A stretch of 64,000 bases of DNA from Anaerobacillus isosaccharinicus (GTDB taxonomy: Bacteria > Bacillota > Bacilli > Bacillales > Anaerobacillaceae). Position numbers and translations under genes: made by a program. Positions 57,006 to 64,000 of the stretch are shown here, in pieces (positions within the stretch are counted from its first letter, which is position 1; each line of letters starts with the position of its first letter). Where the stretch lies: NCBI RefSeq assembly GCF_001866075.3, contig NZ_CP063356.1, forward strand, positions 186,001 through 250,000. The letters are read 5' to 3'. The notes under the pieces were generated by a model. The model did not search any database. It was not told the origin of the DNA and saw only the letters and a list, made by a program, of their open reading frames with translations.

Positions 57006-57998
57006 GTGAAAAGATTTTTTACAGTAACATTATTGGCATTATTATTAGGAGTACTAGCTGCTTGTGGGTCGTCTAAATCAGAATCTGTAGCTATCGGATT
57101 TTTTCCAAACTTAGATCATGCAGCCGCTATCGTTGGAAAAGAAAAAGGTTTCTTTGAAGAAGAAATGACAGGGAAAGAGCTTGATTTCACTTCTTTCCCA
57201 AATGGAAATGACTTTATTGAAGCATTAGATAACAATGCAATTCAATTAGGTTATGTTGGACCTGGGCCAGCAATTAACTACTTTTTAGCTGGTGGAGACA
57301 TTGTTGTATTAGGTGCTGCTGCGAACGGAGCAACATTAATTGTTGCTAGAGAAGGTTCTGGAATTGAAACGCTAGAAGACTTTGCTGGTAAGTCATTTTG
57401 TACTCCAGGAAATGGTTGCACGCATAACGTTCAGTTAGAAATTATGTTACAAGACATGGGCTTAACAACGACAAGACGTGGTGGAGTAGTAGACCATCAA
57501 CCACGTGTTAACCCGGCAAATATGATGATCATGTTTGAATCAGGTGAAATTGACGCTGCTGCGGCACCTGAACCTTGGGGAACTTATTTAGTTGAAGAAT
57601 TTGGCGCAAAAGTAATTACTGAGTGGAATGAAGTTTATTTAGGCGAAACATTAGCAAGTGTTGTTGTTGTAACAACTCCTAAATTTTTAAAAGAAAATCC
57701 AGAAGCAGTTGATCAGTTTTTAAAAGCTCATAAGCGTGCAGTTGATTACACGTATGAGAATACAGCGGACACATTAGTAACAATTAACGATCATCTTTTC
57801 AACATTTCACAACAAAGACTTCCTGAGTCTGTATTAGAAAATGCTTGGAAGCGTATGGTCGTTACAACTGAAACTCATGCAGATGCACTTCAAGCATGGG
57901 CAACTGCTTCATATGAATTAAATTTCATTGACAATGAACCAAACCTTGAAGGCTTTGTAGATACTTCAAGACTTGATAAAATTATTTCAGGAAACTAA
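57006..57998 (+). CDS. ABC importer substrate-binding lipoprotein, NitT/TauT/SsuA type
   Basis: The 330-residue protein has a lipoprotein signal with lipobox LAAC (about 17-20) and an NMT1/SsuA-type fold: GFFPNLDHAAAIVGKEKGFFEEE, then QLGYVGPGPAINYFLAGGD and a CTPGNGCTHNVQLE segment with two cysteines. The ligand is unknown; sulfonate, nitrate-like or pyrimidine compounds are typical for relatives. The start is GTG 57006. It is the third gene of the importer, after a heptad-repeat arm, and ends at a shared terminator. Confidence 0.88.
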   Translation: MKRFFTVTLLALLLGVLAACGSSKSESVAIGFFPNLDHAAAIVGKEKGFFEEEMTGKELDFTSFPNGNDFIEALDNNAIQLGYVGPGPAINYFLAGGDIVVLGAAANGATLIVAREGSGIETLEDFAGKSFCTPGNGCTHNVQLEIMLQDMGLTTTRRGGVVDHQPRVNPANMMIMFESGEIDAAAAPEPWGTYLVEEFGAKVITEWNEVYLGETLASVVVVTTPKFLKENPEAVDQFLKAHKRAVDYTYENTADTLVTINDHLFNISQQRLPESVLENAWKRMVVTTETHADALQAWATASYELNFIDNEPNLEGFVDTSRLDKIISGN

Positions 57999-58043
57999 AA
58001 AAAGAAATCCTTTTAGCCAATGCTAAAAGGATTTCTTTTTTTT
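57996..58043. terminator. Bidirectional terminator of the importer and hemY
   Basis: AAATCCTTTTAGC and GCTAAAAGGATTT pair around CAAT, with A7 and T8 flanks. It serves both convergent transcripts. Confidence 0.95.
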
Positions 58044-59448
58044 ACGCTAACTGTTGCTTCAACTTCGTTATCACAGCTTCACCTTGGTCAATACAATCTG
58101 GTACGCCAATTCCTTCAAATGAACCCCCTACCACATATACACCTGGTAATTGCTTTTGAAGCTGTTCTTTTAACTCATCAATTCGTTGTTTATGACCGAC
58201 AACATACTGTGGCATAGAGTCTTTCCAACGACGAATGATATGGAATTCAGGTTTTTCATCAATTTGCATTGTCTTGTTTAAATCCGTCAACACAGCGTTA
58301 ATGATTTCCTCATCAGACCAGTCTACGATTGCATCATTTCCAGCACGCCCTACATAGCAGCGTAATAACGCATAGCCTTCTGGAGTTGAATGATGCCATT
58401 TTTTATGCGTCCACGTACAAGCCGTGATATTGTAATCATTTTTCTTTGATACAACAAAGCCTGTGCCGTTAATATCTTTTTTAATTGCAGATTGTGGGAA
58501 AGCCATCGCAATCGTAGCAACTGATGTAGATGGAATGTCTGCTAACGATTGGACAAAAGAATAGTTTCTTAATGCTTCTTCTGTCACATGGTGTGGTGTT
58601 GCCATAACAACATAATCAAATGTTTCAACTACCCCATTTGAAAAAGTTAGTTCGTAAACCTCTCCCTTTTTCTCAAGGTTTACTAAGCCGACACCTTTAA
58701 CAACAGCTTCTTCATCTAAATATTTCTCAACACCGTCCACTAATGATTGGAGACCACGTTTAAATGACAAAAACATTCCTTTAGGTTTTGTCTTTGGGGC
58801 ACCTTTTGGCTTAGGTGGTGTCGCTTTTTTCATTCCAAGAATAAGACTACGATATTTTTGCTCTACCTGGTGGAATTGGGGAAATGTAGCCATTAAGCTT
58901 AATTTATCAATATCCCCTGCATAAATCCCTGAAAGTAGTGGCTCAATTAAATTATCAACAATCTCATTACCTAACCGTTTTCTAAAAAAACTTCCTAGCG
59001 ACATATCCACATCCGGATCAGTTGCTCTAGGTAGAAATAAATCACCAGCAGCTCTAAGTTTTCCTAATGGAGAAAAAAGATTTGTCGTAGCAAAAGGGAC
59101 CATTTGTGTTGGAATCCCCATAATCGCACCACCAGGAATTGGGTATAACTTGTCATTATTAAGAATAAACGCTCCGCCACTCCCGTTATAAACTAATTCT
59201 TTTTCTAGACCAACTTCTTTAGCAAGTCTTGTTGCACTTTGCTTTCTTGCTAGAAACGAATCAGGGCCCATTTCAATGACAAAGCCATTACGGTAATCTG
59301 TTGAAATTTTTCCACCAAGTTTTTGAGATTTCTCATATAGACGGTACTCACAGTCTAAGCCACTAGCTAATATTTCTTTTTGTAAATAGTAAGCAACTGT
59401 AATACCTGTTATTCCGCCACCGATAATAGCTACTCTTTTTTTACTCAT
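58042..59448 (-). CDS. hemY: Coproporphyrinogen/protoporphyrinogen oxidase HemY
   Basis: The 468-residue flavoprotein opens VAIIGGGITGITVAYYLQK (dinucleotide-binding loop) and has SFFRKRLGNEIVDNLIEPLLSGIYAGD and a C-terminal GGSFEGIGVPDCIDQGE. In Firmicutes this enzyme (also CgoX) oxidises coproporphyrinogen III. Its ATG overlaps the hemH stop (TAATG), so the genes are coupled. Confidence 0.95.
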   Translation of the reverse strand: MSKKRVAIIGGGITGITVAYYLQKEILASGLDCEYRLYEKSQKLGGKISTDYRNGFVIEMGPDSFLARKQSATRLAKEVGLEKELVYNGSGGAFILNNDKLYPIPGGAIMGIPTQMVPFATTNLFSPLGKLRAAGDLFLPRATDPDVDMSLGSFFRKRLGNEIVDNLIEPLLSGIYAGDIDKLSLMATFPQFHQVEQKYRSLILGMKKATPPKPKGAPKTKPKGMFLSFKRGLQSLVDGVEKYLDEEAVVKGVGLVNLEKKGEVYELTFSNGVVETFDYVVMATPHHVTEEALRNYSFVQSLADIPSTSVATIAMAFPQSAIKKDINGTGFVVSKKNDYNITACTWTHKKWHHSTPEGYALLRCYVGRAGNDAIVDWSDEEIINAVLTDLNKTMQIDEKPEFHIIRRWKDSMPQYVVGHKQRIDELKEQLQKQLPGVYVVGGSFEGIGVPDCIDQGEAVITKLKQQLA

Positions 59449-60395
59449 TAGCGATCACTTTCTTTCTCGGCTAACTTATTCATCACAACATCAGCTAAAC
59501 AATCAATGAATTTCGGCTTAGCATTTGGCATCTCTGGACGGAAATAAGCAACACCTAAATCATCAGTAACGACTTTGCACTCAATATCGTTATCGAACAG
59601 AACCTCAAGGTGGTCAGCAACAAAACCAACTGGGCAATATACAAATGCTTTATAACCTTTTTCATTATAGAGATCTCTCGTTAAATCTTGAACATCAGGT
59701 CCAATCCAAGGATCAGGCGTATTTCCTTCACTTTGCCAACCGATCGTATAGTTCACAATGCCAGCTTCTTTTGCAATTAAATCAGCCGTTTCTTTTAGTT
59801 GGTCTGGATATGGATCACCATTTTGTAAAATTTTCTCCGGCAAGCTATGAGCAGAGAAAATAACGACTGAATTATTAAATTGTTCTTCAGTCATACTAGC
59901 TACCGTCTTCTTAATTTCATCTGCCCAATATTGAATAAACTGAGGATGATCGTACCAGCTATCAATGCTATGTATTTTTGGGCCATTTATTTTCTCTGAA
60001 TGTTCCTTTGCACGACCGTTGTAGGATTTAACGCTAAATGTTGAATAATGAGGTGCTAATACGATACTTACTGCTTCTTCAATCCCATCTGATTTCATTT
60101 GATCAACGGCATCTTCGATAAATGGGTCGATATGCTTTAACCCTAAGTAAAGTTTAAATTGAACATCTTCATTTAATTCATTAAGCTTTTTTTCTAAGCC
60201 TTGCCCTTGTTCTTCTGTGATTTTCGCTAATGGCGAAATACCACCAATTGCTTCATAACGCTCTGTCAGTTCATTCAGCATCTCATCTGAAGGCTTTCTT
60301 CCACGTCTAATATGTGTGTAATACGGCTCAATTTCCTCGATACTTCGGGGAGTCCCATAAGCCATAACAAGTAATCCAATCGTTTTTTTAGACAT
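59448..60395 (-). CDS. hemH: Ferrochelatase HemH (coproporphyrin type)
   Basis: The 315-residue protein has the conserved histidine in [10 protein letters not shown] (about 186) and the acidic residues of [13 protein letters not shown] (about 257-269). Firmicute HemH (CpfC) inserts iron into coproporphyrin. It lies between hemE and hemY. The start ATG has AAAGGTG very close upstream. Confidence 0.95.
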   Translation of the reverse strand: MSKKTIGLLVMAYGTPRSIEEIEPYYTHIRRGRKPSDEMLNELTERYEAIGGISPLAKITEEQGQGLEKKLNELNEDVQFKLYLGLKHIDPFIEDAVDQMKSDGIEEAVSIVLAPHYSTFSVKSYNGRAKEHSEKINGPKIHSIDSWYDHPQFIQYWADEIKKTVASMTEEQFNNSVVIFSAHSLPEKILQNGDPYPDQLKETADLIAKEAGIVNYTIGWQSEGNTPDPWIGPDVQDLTRDLYNEKGYKAFVYCPVGFVADHLEVLFDNDIECKVVTDDLGVAYFRPEMPNAKPKFIDCLADVVMNKLAEKESDR

Positions 60396-60414
60396 TTCAT
60401 TGCACCTTTCTTTC

Positions 60415-60511
60415 TTAATGTATAATGTAGAATGTAAAATGTAGAATTACTTGAAAGAAATGCTTCGAAGCAAACCTCCACTCATTCTACATTCTACATT
60501 TTACATTTTTA
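60415..60511. repeat. Heptad-arm inverted repeat, locus 13 (hemE/hemH gap)
   Basis: Left units are TGTATAA, TGTAGAA, TGTAAAA, TGTAGAA; right units are TTCTACA, TTCTACA, TTTTACA. TGCTTCGAAGCA is at 60461-60472. It lies within the hemEHY operon. Confidence 0.92.
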
Positions 60512-60513
60512 AT

Positions 60514-61551
60514 TTATTTGGCTGTATATTCATGAACAAAAGCAGTTAGTTTACGTAATGTATCTGGGCTTACTTGTGGGAATACTCCGTGTCCAAGGTT
60601 GAATACGAAACCACCTTCATGAGCTAACCCTTGATCTAGAATTTCTTTCGCTCTGGCTTCAATTACATCCCATGGTGCAAGTAAAATAGCTGGATCTAAA
60701 TTTCCTTGAACAGCTTTTTTAATTCCACGCTCACGAGCTTCATTAATCGATAATCTCCAATCTAGACCAACAACATCTAAAGGAAGATCATGCCATTCGT
60801 TAGCTAAGTGGCTCGCACCTACACCAAACATAATTAATGGTACGTTTTCTTCTTTTAAAGCTGTAAAAATTTTATGCATAACAGGCTTAATAAACGTACG
60901 GTAATCTTGAACGTTTAACGCCCCTACCCAAGAATCAAATATTTGAATTGCTTGAGAACCTGCTTTAATTTGAGATTTACAGTACGTAATTGTCATATCT
61001 GCTAGTTTGTCCATAAGTAGGAACCAGCTTTCAGGCTGTGAATACATAAACGCCTTTGTTTTATTATAATTTTTTGAAGGCCCACCTTCAATCATATAGC
61101 TTGCAAGTGTAAATGGTGCTCCACCAAAGGAAATTAATGGTACTGATAACTGCTCTCTTAACAGTTTAATTGTATCTAATACGTAAGGAACATCAGCTTC
61201 TGGATTAATTGTTCCTAGCTTTTCCACATCTTGTATTGTACGAATTGGATTTGCGATAACAGGACCAATTCCCGCTTTAATTTCTACGTCTACACCGATT
61301 GCAGGAAGCGGTGTCATAATATCTTTATAAAGAATTGCTGCATCATTGTTATATTGATCAACTGGTAGCTTCGTTACATAAGCACAAAGCTCAGGCTGAT
61401 GTGTAATTTCAAAAAGTGAATACTTTTCTTTAATCGCAAGGTATTCAGGTTGTGATCTCCCTGCCTGTCTCATATACCATACAGGAACATGTGAAACCTT
61501 CTCTCCTCTAGTTGCTTTTAAAAAGTTGTCATTAAATTGATTTGTAGTCAT
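60514..61551 (-). CDS. hemE: Uroporphyrinogen decarboxylase
   Basis: The 345-residue protein has the hallmark [14 protein letters not shown] (about 25-38), [14 protein letters not shown] and [12 protein letters not shown]. It decarboxylates uroporphyrinogen III to coproporphyrinogen III. I choose ATG 61549-61551, with GGGTGAGG upstream; an ATG at 61569 would add 6 residues. It is the first gene of hemEHY. Confidence 0.95.
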   Translation of the reverse strand: MTTNQFNDNFLKATRGEKVSHVPVWYMRQAGRSQPEYLAIKEKYSLFEITHQPELCAYVTKLPVDQYNNDAAILYKDIMTPLPAIGVDVEIKAGIGPVIANPIRTIQDVEKLGTINPEADVPYVLDTIKLLREQLSVPLISFGGAPFTLASYMIEGGPSKNYNKTKAFMYSQPESWFLLMDKLADMTITYCKSQIKAGSQAIQIFDSWVGALNVQDYRTFIKPVMHKIFTALKEENVPLIMFGVGASHLANEWHDLPLDVVGLDWRLSINEARERGIKKAVQGNLDPAILLAPWDVIEARAKEILDQGLAHEGGFVFNLGHGVFPQVSPDTLRKLTAFVHEYTAK

Positions 61552-61805
61552 TATACCCTCACCCTTCATCCTTTGTACTTATGTAAACTAGTACATATTA
61601 AACATTTTCTCTGCGAATTCTTCTAAACACTTTATTAACTATATCCTTTATCTGAATAAGTGTATAGATTTTAGAGCAACTTGTCATAAAATTGATCTTT
61701 TTTCATTTCAATTTCTATCTTAAAGGTCCTTGATTGTATTAAATGTGATTTTTTTAACATTTTAATACGTTAATTAAGAAAGTTCATAAAATAGAAATAT
61801 TTTTA

Positions 61806-63329
61806 TTATCCTTGTTTTTCTTTATCTTTAGGATGCAGCTCAGAAAAACGGTTAGTTAATACACTTATTGGTAATCGAACAATTAAATCTTTCCATTCTT
61901 TAAATCGATAAGGTGCAAAAGGAGATGTATAGTATGTTCCTAAGCTTCTTAAACCAACTAAATGAATATTTAAAAAAATATACACAATAACAATCCCATA
62001 TAAACCAAAGGATGCCGCGCTTAACATCATCACAAAACGGAGAATACGTAACGTAATACTCACGTTATAAGCTGGAATTGCAAATGAGGCTATCGCGGTG
62101 AGTGCCACGACGATAACCATGATCGGACTGACAATCCCTGCTCTAACTGCTGCCTCGCCAATAACAAGACCACCAACAATGCCAATCGTTTGTCCTACTG
62201 CTCTTGGTAAACGGACTCCTGCCTCTCTCAGTAGCTCAATCGTAACTTCCATTATAATAGCTTCAACAAACGCTGGGAAAGGTACTCCTTCCCTTGAACC
62301 GGCAATGGATATGGCTAAGTACGTAGGGATCATTCCTTGGTGGTAAGAAACCATCGCAATATAAAGTGCGGGAAGAAAGACGGCAATGAATGCCGCAAGA
62401 TATCTAAGCATCCTAATTAATGAACTTATATGCCAACGGTCATAATAATCCTCTGGAGAACGAAACAGCATATGAAATGTCACAGGAGCCATCAGGCTAA
62501 AGGGACTTCCATCCTTTAAAACAACCACTTGTCCACTCATTAATGCAGAGACTGTTTTGTCCGGTCGTTCGGTTCTTAGCATTTGTGGAAAAATCGATAA
62601 CACATTATCCTCAATAAATTGTTCCAATGTACCTGTTTCAGATACCTGATCGTTATCCACACATGCAATTCGATAGCGCATTTCTTTAATATGTTTCTCA
62701 TTTGCAATACCTTTTAAATAAAGAATCGCGAAATCACTTTTTCCACGTCTGCCCAATGTACCAAACTGCACGGTCAGATTTGGATCTCTCACTCTACGGC
62801 GAATTTGCAAAATATTCGTGTGTAATGTTTCAACAAATCCATCTCTTGGACCACGAACAACAACTTCACTTTCAGGTTCTGCGATACTGCGCTCATTAAA
62901 TTGCCGTGTCTCAAAAAGAATTAATTTTTTGATCCCATCGATAACAAGAATGGTTTCACCTGATAATAACGGAAGCATCGCTTTTTCTAACGAATCTTCT
63001 GTCTTAACTTCACTTAATGTCACTACTTCATTTTGTATATAGGTTAGAAGGTTGTTTTTATTAAGATGATCTTGGTCAACAAAGTACATGAGTGGACGAA
63101 TTATATCTTCTTCTATACTATTTGAATCACAAAGTCCATCAACAAAGAAAAGCGCTGCTTGTATTTTTTTCCCAATTAAAAAATTTCTTTGTAGAATATC
63201 ATCGCTTTCACCGACAATATTTTTTATGGACTTTACCGTTTCTTCTAAATCTCCATTAAGTACCATTGTATAATCATGCCCTTGTCGTACGCTTTTTCCA
63301 TTTAATTTTAAAAAGAGTTTCTTTAGCAT
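61806..63329 (-). CDS. GerA-family spore germinant receptor, A subunit
   Basis: The 507-residue protein has a soluble N-terminal part and a C-terminal membrane part with about five segments. Family signatures include GPRDGFVETLHTNILQIRRRVRD (about 170-192), SLMAPVTFHMLFRSPEDYYDR and REAGVRLPRAVGQTIGIVGGLVIGEAAV. GerA-type receptors sense nutrients in the spore inner membrane. AGGAGAA precedes the ATG. It is 9 bases after the C-subunit gene. The nutrient cannot be told from sequence. Confidence 0.93.
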   Translation of the reverse strand: MLKKLFLKLNGKSVRQGHDYTMVLNGDLEETVKSIKNIVGESDDILQRNFLIGKKIQAALFFVDGLCDSNSIEEDIIRPLMYFVDQDHLNKNNLLTYIQNEVVTLSEVKTEDSLEKAMLPLLSGETILVIDGIKKLILFETRQFNERSIAEPESEVVVRGPRDGFVETLHTNILQIRRRVRDPNLTVQFGTLGRRGKSDFAILYLKGIANEKHIKEMRYRIACVDNDQVSETGTLEQFIEDNVLSIFPQMLRTERPDKTVSALMSGQVVVLKDGSPFSLMAPVTFHMLFRSPEDYYDRWHISSLIRMLRYLAAFIAVFLPALYIAMVSYHQGMIPTYLAISIAGSREGVPFPAFVEAIIMEVTIELLREAGVRLPRAVGQTIGIVGGLVIGEAAVRAGIVSPIMVIVVALTAIASFAIPAYNVSITLRILRFVMMLSAASFGLYGIVIVYIFLNIHLVGLRSLGTYYTSPFAPYRFKEWKDLIVRLPISVLTNRFSELHPKDKEKQG

Positions 63330-63338
63330 TATTTTCTC

Positions 63339-64000
63339 CTAGCTCAACCGTTCTTTTGTCATATAATGCCTAATCTTAGCTTTTACATCAATGTTAATAA
63401 CTGCTTTAGAAAAATAGCCATCTTTTCCATCCCACTGATCCTCAATTTTCTTCCAGTATGGATAATTCTTCTTTTTCACGGAAATATATAGTTTAAAAAT
63501 ATCAGCATGAAATTCTTCTTGCATCTTTTTCACTATTTTTTCCGTTACGAACTTTATTTCCTCTTCTAAAGCTTTCTCGAGTTCTTCTATCGTCGCTTGA
63601 TCACCAATCTCAACTCCTTCTAACCAGTTCTCTACGAATGTACCCTCGGTTTTTATTCTAATCTGGAAGTGGTCAGTTTCATTTTTTCGCATATAATCAA
63701 TTTCAGTATCCATACCATCAAGCTCATAAACAAATAGATTCTCTTTAAATCTAACCTCGATAATGGCATTTTCAGCTTGACCTAAAATATAATTATACCC
63801 TTCAAGATCTTCTTCACCTAACCAACCAATTAATTCATTTGTCTTTCCAAGAAATACCCCAGCCCCTGCAATGATAAGGTCTTTTCCTTCTTTTGCAGTA
63901 ATTCGCGGAATAATATAACTTTTTTCACCAATGACAGCCCCTCCTAATTCACCAATCTCTACTGGGAATGGCAACCCTTGATGTGCTGGATAATTTTCTT
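63339..64000 (-). CDS. Ger(x)C-family germinant receptor lipoprotein, C-terminal part
   Basis: The reverse-strand frame stays open to the window edge, so this is the C-terminal part of the gene (about 220 codons). It has GerAC-type features: AGAGVFLGKTNELIGWLGEEDLEGYN, ILGQAENA and a C-terminal region of alternating charged strands ending in KAKIRHYMTKERLS. An internal TTG at 63974 is unlikely to be the start. With the A subunit it belongs to one germinant receptor operon. The missing 5' end should hold the lipoprotein signal. Confidence 0.85.
   Translation of the reverse strand, partial: ENYPAHQGLPFPVEIGELGGAVIGEKSYIIPRITAKEGKDLIIAGAGVFLGKTNELIGWLGEEDLEGYNYILGQAENAIIEVRFKENLFVYELDGMDTEIDYMRKNETDHFQIRIKTEGTFVENWLEGVEIGDQATIEELEKALEEEIKFVTEKIVKKMQEEFHADIFKLYISVKKKNYPYWKKIEDQWDGKDGYFSKAVINIDVKAKIRHYMTKERLS

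Overview
The window reads as a chromosomal segment of a low-GC, endospore-forming Bacillaceae (Bacillota) bacterium. Sporulation and germination genes (rsfA, spoVB, bofC, safA, a YhcN/YlaJ-type lipoprotein, spo0B and a GerA-type germinant receptor) and gene order close to the Bacillus subtilis aspS-relA-secDF-ruvAB-nad-obg region support this. Species cannot be fixed from the sequence alone. Many starts are TTG or GTG and are set here by Shine-Dalgarno sequences.

Layout. 1-3824: cysteine desulfurase start, cymR, a YczE-like membrane protein, rarA, rsfA. 3870-8870: lactate use, lutABC and an LctP-type permease, with three TCATC-N-GATGA operators and a cre-like site. 9178-15184: tcdA, 6S RNA, a homoserine dehydrogenase behind a SAM riboswitch, then aspS and hisS. 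15207-18994: two tandem copies of one insertion sequence, lying between hisS and its T-box leader (19052-19346). 19397-30347: a small HTH protein, dtd, relA, apt, recJ, a LapA-like protein, a cation efflux protein, secF and secD as separate genes, comN and a small membrane protein. 30545-36627: spoVB, a third insertion sequence sitting inside a terminator hairpin, a DUF421 protein, an ArsB/NhaD transporter and a YrzE-like protein. 36780-45219: yajC, tgt, queA, DUF2905, ruvB, ruvA, bofC, a glycine-rich repeat lipoprotein and safA. 45553-51178: nadBCA divergent from nifS and niaR. 51340-54777: pheA, pheB, obg, spo0B. 55348-57998: an ABC importer of NitT/TauT/SsuABC type. 58042-61551: hemEHY. 61806-64000: a GerA-type A subunit and a partial C subunit.

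The genes are mostly housekeeping: translation and tRNA modification, stringent response, recombination, Sec export, NAD, phenylalanine and haem synthesis, and lactate oxidation, with spore genes interleaved. Regulation visible in the DNA includes a T-box, a SAM riboswitch, 6S RNA, lactate-type and NiaR-like operators, and many intrinsic terminators.

The most unusual signal is a dispersed family of intergenic inverted repeats. Their arms are tandem 7-bp units (TGTARAA on one side, TTYTACA on the other) around a short core that usually contains GCTTCGAAGC. At least 13 loci occur in 64 kb, some inside operons, plus one locus with the same plan but a different heptad (TGAATTG/TAATTAA). They resemble neither CRISPR arrays nor any insertion sequence I recognise. 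They are the best candidate here for something undescribed.
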